DNA from: Prorocentrum cordatum
Lineage: Eukaryota; Sar; Dinophyceae; Prorocentrales; Prorocentraceae
Length of the DNA stretch: 64,000 bases
Reading direction: 5' to 3'
Assembly (NCBI GenBank): GCA_963575745.1
Contig: CAUYUJ010007446.1
Coordinates: 1,116,482-1,180,481, forward strand
Made by a program: the position numbers and the translations under genes. The notes below the pieces were generated by a model that did no database searches, was not told the origin of the DNA, and was given only the letters and a program-made list of their open reading frames with translations. Below are positions 11,540 to 20,111 of the stretch, piece after piece (positions within the stretch are counted from its first letter, which is position 1; the number at the start of each line of letters is the position of its first letter).

Positions 11540-12800
11540 GCCCCCATGGGGAGCTCCACCGAAGGCGCCAATGGCTACGTTCACATGCCGCCCCCTGTCC
11601 ACTTTACACCCCTCACACGTTCCGTCGCGTCATCGGGAGCTCCACCCAACGCCCCAGTTGCTCTGTTCACGTGCGGCCTTCTGTCAACTTTGGAACATCA
11701 CTCGAACGCTGTTTGGCCCCATAGGGAGCTCCACCGAAGGCCCCAGTGGCTGCGTTCACATGCCGCCCCCTGTCCACTTTGGCGCACCCTTCACACGCTT
11801 CGTGGCCACATCGGGAGCTTTACCGAAGGCCCCAGTGGCTGCGTTCGCATGCCGTCCCCCCTGCACTTTGGCACACCCCTCACACGTTTCGTGGCCACAT
11901 CGGCCACATCGGGAGCTTTACCGAAGGCCCCACTGGCTGCGTTCGCATGCGTTTCCCCCATCCAGTCCAGCGCTTCGTAGCCCCATTGGGAGCTCCACCG
12001 AAGGCCCTAGTGACGGTGTCCACATGCGTTTCCCCCACCCAGTACAACATTTCGTGGCCCCACAAGGAGCTCCACCGAAGGCCCCAATGGCGGTGTCCAC
12101 ATGCGTTTCCCCCTAATCAGTACAGCGCTTCGCGGCCACATGGGGAGCTCCACCGAAAGCCCCTGTGGCGGTGTCCGCCTGCGTTTCCCCCCACCCGGTA
12201 CAACGTTTCGAGGCCCCATCGGGAGCTCCGCCGAAGGCTCCAGTGGCTGTGTCCGCATGCGTTTCCCCCGCCCAGTACAATGTTCCGTGGCCCCATAGGG
12301 AGGGAGCCCCACCAGAAGCCCCACTGGCGGTGTCCACATGCATTCCCCACATCCAGCACAGCACTTCTTGGCCCCATCGGGAGCTCCACCGAAGGCTCAA
12401 GTGGCGGTTTCCGCATGCGTTCCCCCCACCCAGTACAACATTTCGTGGCCCCATACTAGGAGCTCCACGGCCTCAGCGGCGGTGTTCGCATGCATCTCCC
12501 TCACCCAGTACAACGCTTCGTGCCCCCATAGGGAGCTTCACCGAAGGCCCCAGTGGCCGTGTTTGCATACGTCCCCCCATTCAATACAAGTCTTAGTGTC
12601 CTCACAAGGAGCTCCACTGAAGGCCGCAGTGGCGACGTTCGTATGGCGGCCCCGCTCCATTTCGGCACACCCCTCACACTTTTCGTGACCCCATATGGAG
12701 CGCAACCGAAGGCCCCAATGGCTGCGCGTGCATGCGTCCCCGCCCCATTTCGCCAAATCCTTTACACGCTTCGTGGCCCCATAAAGAGATCCACCGACGG
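11540..12800 (-). repeat. Tandem satellite, roughly 60-100-bp units (family A, first array)
   Basis: About 15 degenerate units with the core GGGAGCTCCACCGAAGGCCC, followed by a GTTCACATGC-type segment and CACCCCTCACACGTTTCGTGG. Some units lack the CACTTTGGCACAC portion, so the period varies. The reverse complement of the core (GGTGGAGCTCC ... GGGGCCACGAAACGTGTG) makes the array at 40370-41090, so the family is dispersed in both orientations. All long frames here are repeat translations. Confidence 0.9.
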
Positions 12801-12839
12801 CGATACCCATAATGGCGATACCCACAGCTGCATACGGTT

Positions 12840-13400
12840 GGGCCCTTCGCCAGGATAAGGTTGGCCTCTTCGGGTCTTCCTGAAGGACCTCTTGAAAGCC
12901 TCCTGTGCCGTCTAATGGGCCTCTTGGAAGCCTCTTGCAGGCCTGCTCGGCCGTCTTAGGCCATCTTGGGCCGTCTTGGAGGCGTATTGGAGACCATCTT
13001 CAGACATCTTCTCTCTCTTGGAGGGCATCGTGACCCGTCTTGGACTATTGTTTCCGCTATTGGGGTCCCTTCTGGGTGGCCGGCGGGTCGGGCCGAATCC
13101 CCAGGGGGAGGTCTTTTGGAAAAGAATCAAAACCAAACCGTACGAAGTTTAGCACGGTGGGCACCTTTGTGGCAAGGCAACAGGGGGCGGCGGATGACGG
13201 AAAGCGCGTTTGCGTCACAATCCGTTAGCCGGGAGAAGTAACAAGGGGGGATGGGGAGGTAGGCAGGACGAGCCCTAGACGGCCCAAATCAGTCCCAAGA
13301 GCGTCTTGGGTGCCTCGGGGGAGCTTCTTGGTGCCTCTTGGGGGTCTTTCGGGAGCCTCGATCTTGGGAGCTTCTTGGGGGCATCTTGGGAGCCTCTTGG
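12840..13400 (+). repeat. Degenerate CTTGGG-type repeat block
   Basis: Units of the type GCCTCTTGG and CCGTCTTGG at about 10-11 bp spacing, interrupted at 13060-13280 by unique sequence containing GGCGGCGGATGACGG. It is related to the CTTGGGG elements at 26.1, 46.1 and 52.9 kb, but I could not identify both termini here. Confidence 0.65.
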
Positions 13401-13460
13401 GGCCTCCATGTAGATACTCTAACTACCCGCCGCCCCCCCCGTGTAGGTCCAGAGGGAGGG

Positions 13461-13726
13461 ACTTTAAGGGTAGTTCTTTGGGAGATGTTATATAGGATCG
13501 GGAGTATAACTCGCGCGCCGTTGCCTTTGGCTCAAGGCACGCGCGCCCTATTTGCCCGGACACTGCGTGTGTTCGCTATGTGCTGGAAAGATCACCACAT
13601 CGATCTTATCCTATCTTACCCGTCCACTCCCCATACTGAACTAACACAGCATGGCATTGGACGCTATCTGCCATCCTCTTCCCATGGAATCGGATGCTAT
13701 TTGACTTACCATAGTCATTTCAGACT
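13461..13726 (+). repeat. 5' LTR of the copia-type element
   Basis: 266 bp, aligning without gaps to 30130-30395 with about 14 mismatches counted by eye (about 5%). It starts ACTTTAAGGG and ends TTTCAGACT, so it lacks the usual TG...CA ends. It contains TTATATAG at 13488-13495 and a GC-rich palindrome around 13513-13547. Confidence 0.92.
13488..13495 (+). promoter_or_regulatory. TATA-like box in the 5' LTR
   Basis: TTATATAG lies 27 bp into the LTR and is conserved in the 3' LTR (30157-30164). It is a candidate core promoter for the element. Dinoflagellate host genes generally lack canonical TATA boxes, so the assignment is speculative. Confidence 0.3.
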
Positions 13727-13741
13727 TGGTAGCGGAGCTGG
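13727..13741 (+). other. Primer-binding site, initiator-tRNA-Met-like
   Basis: TGGTAGCGGAGCTGG starts immediately after the 5' LTR. Eukaryotic initiator tRNA-Met 3' ends give a complementary primer site starting TGGTA(G/T)C(A)GAG, the usual primer of copia elements. Only one of the first 11 positions differs from the TGGTAGCAGAG form. Confidence 0.75.
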
Positions 13742-14016
13742 CCGCACTCTCGTGAGGTCAGCTCTTGCTCTTCTTATCCTCACGCTATCCGGCACGATCT
13801 TCGTGACCAACTACCACCCTGCGCCACCACTCCAACTACATTTACGAGGATCAATCCAAGAGCAAGAAGCAACACGAGAGGTACGACGCTTAGACAACAA
13901 CATTGGTACCATATACGCTTCATCACTACGCTACTATCAACCGCTCGGCAACGAGCCAGAAGCGCAGCACTTGAAGCAGAGGCGGGGAGACCCGCAAGAC
14001 AAAGCGCCTCGCAGAT
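13742..14016 (+). other. Leader between primer site and gag
   Basis: About 275 nt. A frame-0 reading passes through it without a recognisable domain. Two of the repeated GNRA hairpins lie here (13943-13956 and 13982-13995), and a third follows at 14045-14058. Confidence 0.5.
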
Positions 14017-15062
14017 TTGACAAGGCGCTACAAGCCCTACCCCAGCGCGGCAACGCGCCTGACAACCACCCATACCGTCACAGCCTTGGGTTGGTTATCT
14101 TCCCCATCATATGGTTTGCGCTGGGGGCAACAATCGGACACATGCGCCGAGGAGAACAGCACTGATGGGCAAACACATGGCCCATACTGGGACCCTCAAG
14201 GCAACGCACCTTTCCGCGAGTACGTTTATGAGGTCAACGCGCGGCTCAACGTCACAAGCGGACGCATGACGCCACAGGCCCAAGCAGCCGCCATACAACG
14301 CGGCCTGGGTGCACTAGCGAGGACACTCGCCATGAGGGTACCACCTGACATTATAAACTACGGCGCGGACATCGATGGTGTCCACACCGACGCAGTAACC
14401 TACACCATGTTCCTCTTAAGCATGAAGTTCGAACGCCGGGAAGATGAGCGCCAGCTCACTTCAGGCGCACAGCTCATCGATTTCATGTGCCCCACGGAGA
14501 ACAAATCGATGTAACCCTCACTCGGTTCGAGATGGCCCGTCTTGAGGCACAGTCGGTGGGGTTTGACCTTCCCAACTTCCAACTGCTCACTACTATCCTA
14601 TTCCGCGCCCTAGGCGTCGGCAACCAGAGAGCCATGCAACTCTTGCAGCCACTCAACCATCAAATGCCCCGAACACAACAACAGTATGATGAGTTGTGCG
14701 AGAGGATGCGTTCGATGGGCCATTTGTCAGAACGGTCTCCTGGCAATATAGGATCAGTGTTTGGGAGGGGAGGGGGAACTGGTAGTGGAAATTTCTATAC
14801 TACCTTAACCACTGAAGCTCAGCCTGGCAACGGGCCCTCAAGCACATGGGCCGACGATCCTGGAGAGTCAACTGCCCTACTAACAGGGGATCGATCACAA
14901 CCAAGCTGGGCAACCAGCCCTCCTCCTAGAGAACCTCAACCACACCGCTCCCTATGGGGTGAAGCGAATCCCCCAAACGACGGTGCATCCACCTACCTAC
15001 CAAATGACGATTTCGACTCCGGAACCCATAGATTGGTCAGATATCATGCAAATGGAAGGTGA
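14017..15062 (+). pseudogene. gag: Gag, capsid-like region of the copia element (frameshifted)
   Basis: Gag packages element RNA into virus-like particles in the cytoplasm. Two overlapping frames make one protein: 14017-14514 (useful part from about 14160, DGQTHGPYWDPQGNAPF onward) and 14487-15062, joined by a frameshift near 14490-14510. The segment from the Trp-Asp-Pro start through a run of predicted helices (AAAIQRGLGALARTL; EQIDVTLTRFEMARLEAQ; TILFRALGV; QPLNHQMPRT; ELCERMRSMGHLSER) follows the helix pattern of copia-type Gag in dinoflagellates. The C-terminal 100 residues are Ser/Pro/Gly-rich. No ATG start is secure because the upstream frame is broken. The family call is from memory of such elements. 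Confidence 0.75.
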
Positions 15063-15440
15063 CAACCAGCGCGCCGAACACCTGTTCTGGTTATTACAAC
15101 AGGCAGAGCGGAGGTGGAGGAGGTTCACACGAAAACCAGTGCGTCGTGTTAGGAGGAGGATACGGAGGAGCTTCAAAGGAAAATGTAAAGGCAAACGGGG
15201 TCGCCGTAGGTTGAATGGACGAGGCATCTCGGCTTTCCTCCAGAGGGTTTCAGATGACCAGTATGATGAGATATTTTTCGGGGGGTAAGGCCGTGGAAAA
15301 GGCCGTAGAGATACCTCAGGCAAAGGTATAAGGTAGGCGGGGAAACCCGCGAGGTAGAGACGGCCAGATCCTAAAGTGCCATGAGTGTGATAGTACCGAT
15401 CATCTTGTAAAAGACTGTCCAGCGAAGGGAAATGGGTAGG
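14959..15440 (+). pseudogene. gag: Gag C-terminus: basic stretch and CCHC zinc knuckle
   Basis: 14959-15288 encodes an Arg/Lys-rich tail (KPVRRVRRRIRRSFKGKCKG). It then breaks with stops and a frame change near 15286-15330. In frame 2 the sequence resumes with a zinc knuckle at 15377-15418: C-HE-C-DSTD-H-LVKD-C, exactly CX2CX4HX4C, the nucleic-acid-binding finger of retroviral and copia nucleocapsids. A TAG follows at 15438-15440, after which the same frame stays open to 15697. One GNRA hairpin (15337-15350) lies just upstream of the knuckle. Decayed but unmistakable. Confidence 0.8.
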
Positions 15441-15697
15441 GCAGATCGACCGAAATCCATTTTGGCTCAAGTGAACCAGTTATTGAATATCTGAGCCTCC
15501 AAGATTTTGAGGCCGTGGAACAGATATGTTTCACTTGGGCCAGCAGCATGGACAACTTTGATGAGCTCGAGGCGTACGGCCATGGACTGTACGCGTACGA
15601 CCTCGAGTACCTCCGCAGGTTTGTTCTCGGAAATATCGAGCTTACGCCTGTGGAGAATGGAGCGCTGGGAAGCCAGCCCTTATCTTTCTTCGACTGA
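15441..15697 (+). CDS. Polyprotein segment after the zinc knuckle, unknown function
   Basis: In the same frame as the zinc knuckle, after the TAG at 15438, the reading continues without stops to TGA at 15695-15697. It is an acidic segment (VIEYLSLQDFEAVEQICFTW ... LEAYGHGLYAYDLEYLRRF). There is no known domain. The next frame-2 reading begins at the following ATG (15698), so the two probably once formed one polyprotein. It covers the spliced-leader-like sequence. Confidence 0.5.
15450..15471 (+). other. Relict dinoflagellate spliced-leader-like sequence
   Basis: 15457-15471 reads CCATTTTGGCTCAAG, identical to the last 15 nt of the conserved dinoflagellate spliced leader. Upstream, CCG at 15450-15452 matches the leader's 5' CCG, with four bases (AAAT) in place of the leader's TAG. 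The stretch also lies in an open frame (reading EIHFGSS), so coding coincidence cannot be excluded. Confidence 0.6.
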
Positions 15698-17209
15698 ATG
15701 TTCGGTAACACAGGCAACATCATGGCCTACGAGAGCAGTGACGAGGATGTCACTGTTGAGGCCTCGCCTTCGGAGGTTGACCACAACCTTCGACATCAAC
15801 CCGACCCTATGCCTGGAAACAGGCCCACTCCAGTATATCCCCCAAACTATGCCGATCTGATGGAATTAGAATCTCAAGCATTCACTACGGGCGTGCCAGG
15901 GAACCCATGCGTACCACCTGGCTCGCTCGCTCCAGGCGGGCACGGACCGCACGCGACATTGCAGACCCTCATGCAGATGCACGCTGTATTGGTCGTAGCA
16001 TATCCCGAGAGTCAAGAGAGTGTCGAAAGTGGCCACATGATGCTACAAGACGCCGATGCCTGTGACGACTCGGAGCTAGTGCTAGCGGCCCTTACTCTCA
16101 TCGACAGCGTGCACCCTGAGGACGTGCAACGACATGCGTGGTATTCCAGAGGGAGATGGCGCCAAGCTCTCGAAAGGGCCATCTCCATGCGCGGTCAGGC
16201 TCTTCCTCCGCCAGGATGGGGTCTCCAGGCGGCGGGATTACGGCCCAACCACACGGCCATGCGAAATATTATCGGGCAGCCTACACATGTCTATGATCAT
16301 CCCGAGGTGCACGCTATGCTCGGTAACGAGCCTGAGCCGACTACCGTACCGCCGACGCCGGGACAGCCAAGCGATGCTCAGACGCTTGTGCAGCAGGGAA
16401 ACCTGCCCGTCCCGGCTGGACCGATGACCGTCGTCATCGGCAACCCTATGTCAGAAGATGAAGAGGTTGATGGTTGTGGGATGCGCGAGGACGAAACCAC
16501 CATCCCCACGATGGAAGTCAATGGCGAAGACGAGGAGGTGGATTTCAGCCCCGACAGTCCTGACACACCACCACCTGCACAAGAGCCAATTGTGCCAGAC
16601 TCCAGTCAGCAGGGAGACCCGCCTGCCCAAGATGCGCCGCCTGCGGCCCCGCAGGAACCACTGCCGGTTCCTGCTCAGGCTGCGTCGGCGGCTTCATCTG
16701 ATGAGCATGCCAGGAGGTCTCGCTCGCATCCACGCCTTGGGGACGACCCTCACCCTCAAGCACGGCTCCCACGCGAATGGAGGCAAGCAGGCCCATCAGA
16801 GCATGCCGCTCGACGAGGGGGTCAGTTGCTCGCCTACAACGACCCTAGGCGTCAAACGGGTGAGCATTCTGCTTCTGGAAAAGGCAACCCAGCCTACAGG
16901 GGCGCCCAAGGCGGGTCCATACGGGGTGGCTACCAGCTCGCGACGAACATTCGTCGTCCTGAGATAGAAGCAGTACGGACGCAGCTGCGGAATGTCATTG
17001 CGGCACGCAAGCTATACAGGCCAAACGCAGTCTGTGGGCCGTGCTCAGAGCCACTCCAGGAGCACAGGCCTGGGTGCCCTGTAGGGCTTAACGAGGGCTT
17101 GAGCCCGAATAGAGACCGCACTCCTGCCAAGGGGTCATCCACCGCTGGTTCCGATGACTCAAGCAGATATCGACGAGATCAACCGTCGTCTCGGAACCAC
17201 GGCTCATAG
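15698..17209 (+). CDS. Accessory polyprotein segment, Pro/acidic-rich with CCHC-like motif
   Basis: 503 uninterrupted codons from ATG, long for a decayed element. Residues about 1-80 are acidic. 90-200 contain a mixed, probably folded segment (TLQTLMQMHAVLVVAYPESQ ... LVLAALTLIDSVHPEDVQRH). 210-340 are Pro/Glu/Ala-rich linker carrying four hairpin-encoded GNxP/GDPP peptides. The C-terminus has C446-GP-C449-SEPLQE-H456-RPG-C460 (17033-17077), a CX2CX6HX3C pattern that may bind zinc. It lies between Gag and the Tpt1 domain, a place where most copia elements have little sequence. The C-terminal frame overlaps the next frame at 17154-17209, showing a frameshift. Function unknown. Confidence 0.7.
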   Translation: MFGNTGNIMAYESSDEDVTVEASPSEVDHNLRHQPDPMPGNRPTPVYPPNYADLMELESQAFTTGVPGNPCVPPGSLAPGGHGPHATLQTLMQMHAVLVVAYPESQESVESGHMMLQDADACDDSELVLAALTLIDSVHPEDVQRHAWYSRGRWRQALERAISMRGQALPPPGWGLQAAGLRPNHTAMRNIIGQPTHVYDHPEVHAMLGNEPEPTTVPPTPGQPSDAQTLVQQGNLPVPAGPMTVVIGNPMSEDEEVDGCGMREDETTIPTMEVNGEDEEVDFSPDSPDTPPPAQEPIVPDSSQQGDPPAQDAPPAAPQEPLPVPAQAASAASSDEHARRSRSHPRLGDDPHPQARLPREWRQAGPSEHAARRGGQLLAYNDPRRQTGEHSASGKGNPAYRGAQGGSIRGGYQLATNIRRPEIEAVRTQLRNVIAARKLYRPNAVCGPCSEPLQEHRPGCPVGLNEGLSPNRDRTPAKGSSTAGSDDSSRYRRDQPSSRNHGS

Positions 17210-17906
17210 GAGCCCGATGGCCGAGGAGGTCCAGCCTCCGAGGGGACTTGCGCCTATGACCCAGGAAGAGAAAGATGCGCTCAATCGCCTTCCTGACATG
17301 CGGGGAAACCCGCCCGGCGGCGCCAGCCAGGCCCAACAGCCAGAGATGATGGATGACGATGAACAGAAGGCTCAGCGAGCCGCAGCAGACGCGGAGCGCA
17401 GACGAGTGGCAGACGAACGCACCCGCGAGGCAACTCGCCAAATGCTGCTGGAGTCCCAGAAGATCTATATGAAGGGGGCAAGGAAGCCCCCACTCCAACC
17501 GAAGGCCAAGAGCGAAACACGTGCACCCAGGACGCCTTCGGGGTCGGCCCGCTCAGAGGAACTCGGGTTAGATGTGCAGATGGAGGTGCCTCGTTCTGAA
17601 ACGCCGAGGTCACCGACTAGAGCAACTCCAGCACAGAGACCCGACCCTAGGCAACAACCTCAGGACTCCGTGGAAATCCGCAGACGACCGCCTAGCCGTA
17701 GCGGCTCTATCGCCGGCGAGGCCAAGGCTTTCGAGCGTACAGGGTTTACCCCTGCACCGGCCTCGCCTGCGGCGGCGCGCTCCAAGAGGTCTGAGGAAGG
17801 TGCTCTATCTAAGGGCACCTGGGCGCCTGCGATCAAGGGCAGCGCCAGCCGAGAAACACTGCGGGGAAGCCCGCCAGGCGCTGCAGCTGCAGCATCCTCC
17901 TCCTAA
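17154..17906 (+). CDS. Polyprotein linker upstream of the Tpt1 domain
   Basis: Frame-0 reading of 250 codons, contiguous with the Tpt1 frame across a single TAA (17904-17906). The first half is charged and probably helical (QKAQRAAADAERRRVADERT is a likely coiled coil). The second half is disordered, Pro/Arg/Ser-rich. Hairpin modules at 17300 (MRGNPP) and 17861 (LRGSPP, loop mutated to GAAG). The stop looks like a late point mutation, since coding character continues on both sides. Confidence 0.6.
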   Translation: MTQADIDEINRRLGTTAHRSPMAEEVQPPRGLAPMTQEEKDALNRLPDMRGNPPGGASQAQQPEMMDDDEQKAQRAAADAERRRVADERTREATRQMLLESQKIYMKGARKPPLQPKAKSETRAPRTPSGSARSEELGLDVQMEVPRSETPRSPTRATPAQRPDPRQQPQDSVEIRRRPPSRSGSIAGEAKAFERTGFTPAPASPAAARSKRSEEGALSKGTWAPAIKGSASRETLRGSPPGAAAAASSS

Positions 17907-17924
17907 GGAGCCGCAGCCTCTTCG

Positions 17925-18932
17925 GTGACAGAGGCTCCTTCGCGGGGAAACCCGCCAGAAGATAAGCTGCACCACCCAGGGGACACTTCCTTTACTAGCG
18001 GGAGTCAGGCTTTGATGAATCATCGACGTGCCCTGCGGAATCTTCCACCGATACGCTCGGTGGATGAGGCATTCATGGAGAGCTGCAGGCAGAGAGGTAT
18101 TGTTCCGAGAAGTAATCATACACTCAAGCAGCTTAGCAAATTCCTCAACAGGATCTGCAGACACGCGCCTGACAGACCACACAATGCCGTGTGGAGCCTT
18201 GAGACGTTCGACGATCATGATGGATGGATCAATCTCGATGAGCTCGTACGCGAGTTTCCGCGGCACAACGGACGTACGAGACAGGACGGGTATAACCCGA
18301 GACTGGATGAGGCCAAGATCATCGCCGAGACCTTCTACGACAGAACGGTTGACCAGATGGCTGCCATCATGATGGCAATCGTCCACGTTCGCGAGTCGGA
18401 CGGTGAGGAGACGCAGCGTCTCCAGTTCAAGGTCTTGGTGCGGGATTCTGGCAAATCCGACATATTCATCCGTGCCTCGCAAGGGCACTCGTGGACGCTC
18501 AAGGCCCCTTGGTCGTTGTACAAGTACATTGTACTGCACGACAATCCTGCCGGGAGACCGGCCCCATACCCCGAGGTTGCCATGCATGGCACGCGATGGA
18601 CAGCCTTCGAAGGCATCATGTGGCATGGCTTCTCTTGTCGTAAAGAACACAACATCAAGAAGAGAGGGACAGGCCGATCACACATCCACTTTGTTCCGAC
18701 GCTTCGTCGTCGCGGCGTGCAGAGTGGATGGGACCCCGATTCCGAGATCGTTATTTTTGTGGACTGGCACCAAGCCCTGAAGGACGGGATCGTATTTTTC
18801 TGGTCCGACAATGGGGTTCTCCTAGCGAGGCAGGAAGCGCCGCTCCAAGCCGTGCTCCAAGCCAAGGGCCTAGTGCCATATCTTGGCAGGTCTTCAGCAC
18901 CTCAGATCTGGATCAGATCGCGGCCGCTCTAA
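17925..18932 (+). CDS. Tpt1/KptA-type RNA 2'-phosphotransferase domain within the retrotransposon
   Basis: Tpt1/KptA enzymes transfer an RNA 2'-phosphate to NAD+, as in the last step of tRNA splicing, and some also ADP-ribosylate nucleic-acid 5'-phosphates. All family signatures occur in order. LSKFLNRICRHAPD (70-83, the LSKxLRHxP block). DGWINLDEL (99-107, the GWxxVDxLL block). FKVLV and IRASQGHS (168-189). MHGTRWTAFEGI (220-231, the HGT block). RSHIHF (251-256, the RxHxHx block). EIVIFVDWHQALKDG (274-288). FFWSDNGVLL (291-300). The conserved Arg, His-Gly and RxHxH residues are present, so catalysis is plausible for an intact relative. The reading start is GTG, but the frame is open from the TAA at 17904. 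The frame shifts after about 18830. Confidence 0.9.
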   Translation: MTEAPSRGNPPEDKLHHPGDTSFTSGSQALMNHRRALRNLPPIRSVDEAFMESCRQRGIVPRSNHTLKQLSKFLNRICRHAPDRPHNAVWSLETFDDHDGWINLDELVREFPRHNGRTRQDGYNPRLDEAKIIAETFYDRTVDQMAAIMMAIVHVRESDGEETQRLQFKVLVRDSGKSDIFIRASQGHSWTLKAPWSLYKYIVLHDNPAGRPAPYPEVAMHGTRWTAFEGIMWHGFSCRKEHNIKKRGTGRSHIHFVPTLRRRGVQSGWDPDSEIVIFVDWHQALKDGIVFFWSDNGVLLARQEAPLQAVLQAKGLVPYLGRSSAPQIWIRSRPL

Positions 18933-19648
18933 ATCCTGAGCAGGTGGAACAGCTAGCGGACAGACTGTGCCAGCAAGATCCCTGGGCCGCAGGCCAGGGA
19001 GCTATGTCCGCCATGTTGACGCGTAACCGTCAGGCTATGCAGGGAAACCTGCCCGTTCATGGACTCAGAAACGACATGCCCGAACCGCAGGGAGACCCGC
19101 AAACGTTCGGCCGCATCTTCGGAGAGCCTGCTCGATTTGAGCAGATGCAAGGGAGCCCCTCGCATAGTATGCACACACCGAGGGGCATGACCCCAGTGGC
19201 GACGCCACCAGCACAGTCCCCGTTTGGGACTCCTAGTCGATCTGCCACGAATGGCACTCTCATGGAGCGGATCGCCGCGGCCAAAGCTGAGCATGGCACA
19301 GCTCTTCTGAACATGACGCCACCTGGCACGCCAACGAGTCTGCAGGGAAACCTGCCCGGCACTCCAATACACCACCGACCTTTTGCTGGCCAAACTACTG
19401 CTGTTGGAGTGCCTGATGACTACCGCGCGAGGGTGGCAGCTGCGGCACAACAGGCGCAGAGTCGCAACCTGCCCCACCCGAGCGGTCAGAGGTGGAGGCC
19501 AGCCTGGCCCTGGGAGCCAGAGGGTCCGAATCCACGTGACCCTGCTCGGCAACGAGCCTTCTTCCTTCAATGCTCATCCGAGCATGGCTCAGGGCCAGAG
19601 GCCAGCGCCAGCACCAATGGATCCGCCACTGTATCCAGATGGGTCTAG
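18728..19648 (+). CDS. Polyprotein segment between Tpt1 and RING domains
   Basis: The genuine part starts near 18890, where coding moves from the Tpt1 frame to frame 2. It begins with a UBA-like or helical stretch (STSDLDQIAAALNPEQVEQL), then a Pro/Gly/Thr-rich linker with three hairpin-encoded peptides (QGNLP at 19039 and 19342, QGDP at 19087) and a helical piece (LMERIAAAKAEHGTALL). Before 18890 the reading is a shadow of Tpt1. After about 19530 the coding appears to move to frame 0. No known domain. It probably links Tpt1 to the RING finger. Confidence 0.5.
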   Translation: MGPRFRDRYFCGLAPSPEGRDRIFLVRQWGSPSEAGSAAPSRAPSQGPSAISWQVFSTSDLDQIAAALNPEQVEQLADRLCQQDPWAAGQGAMSAMLTRNRQAMQGNLPVHGLRNDMPEPQGDPQTFGRIFGEPARFEQMQGSPSHSMHTPRGMTPVATPPAQSPFGTPSRSATNGTLMERIAAAKAEHGTALLNMTPPGTPTSLQGNLPGTPIHHRPFAGQTTAVGVPDDYRARVAAAAQQAQSRNLPHPSGQRWRPAWPWEPEGPNPRDPARQRAFFLQCSSEHGSGPEASASTNGSATVSRWV

Positions 19649-20111
19649 AGTCCCGAACAGATTTGTTCGCGAGACGGCGGATCAGTTTCATAGCCTCACG
19701 AATGTGCGCTGCAGCGATCAGTCCATGTGTCCGCACATGGCTTTCATGCCTGCATCGACGACGCCAGAAGTGGCCGTCCAGCCTACTGCCCATTCGATAT
19801 CGTCAGGCAGTAGAGGAGTACCAGACTACATCAGGCAGACGTGCCACACTCAACAGGCGTGCTTTAGGCGCAGGCAGGCAGTACGGAGCGCACGTGACCA
19901 AGCACGTGCATCCGCACTTGAGGTCGCGAGGAACAGAGGCCCACCCATGCGAGGAAGCTCGCCGGCCGTGTCGCCAGCAGCCTCCACACCGGCAGCCCCA
20001 TCCAGCAGTGGTTGCCGTAGCGCCAGAGGTACTGGCTCCCGCAGGAGATCCTCCAGCTGCTTTCCTGGGCTCCGAAACAGTCCTGGAGCGGAAGCGGCGT
20101 GTGTACCCTAG
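19383..20111 (+). CDS. Polyprotein segment upstream of the RING finger
   Basis: Frame 0 takes over at about 19530 with the hairpin peptide LLGNEP (19544-19557), then a Met/Pro-rich stretch (SMAQGQRPAPAPMDPPLYPD), RFVRETADQFHSLTNVRCSD and a basic segment. It gives way to frame 1 near 20000, so the full 242-codon frame is only partly genuine. Two Cys and a His (CSDQSMCPH) are close together but do not make a recognisable finger. Unknown function. Confidence 0.4.
   Translation: MLAKLLLLECLMTTARGWQLRHNRRRVATCPTRAVRGGGQPGPGSQRVRIHVTLLGNEPSSFNAHPSMAQGQRPAPAPMDPPLYPDGSRVPNRFVRETADQFHSLTNVRCSDQSMCPHMAFMPASTTPEVAVQPTAHSISSGSRGVPDYIRQTCHTQQACFRRRQAVRSARDQARASALEVARNRGPPMRGSSPAVSPAASTPAAPSSSGCRSARGTGSRRRSSSCFPGLRNSPGAEAACVP

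Noticed and set aside
14205-14222. QGNAP-encoding AAGGCAACGCACC as a hairpin copy
   Set aside because: The peptide fits but the stem does not pair; possibly a decayed module, so not counted.
17461-17500. GGGGGC...GCCCCC hairpin at about 17474-17491 as a member of the GNRA family
   Set aside because: Loop is not GNRA and the stem does not fit GCnnG/CnnGC.
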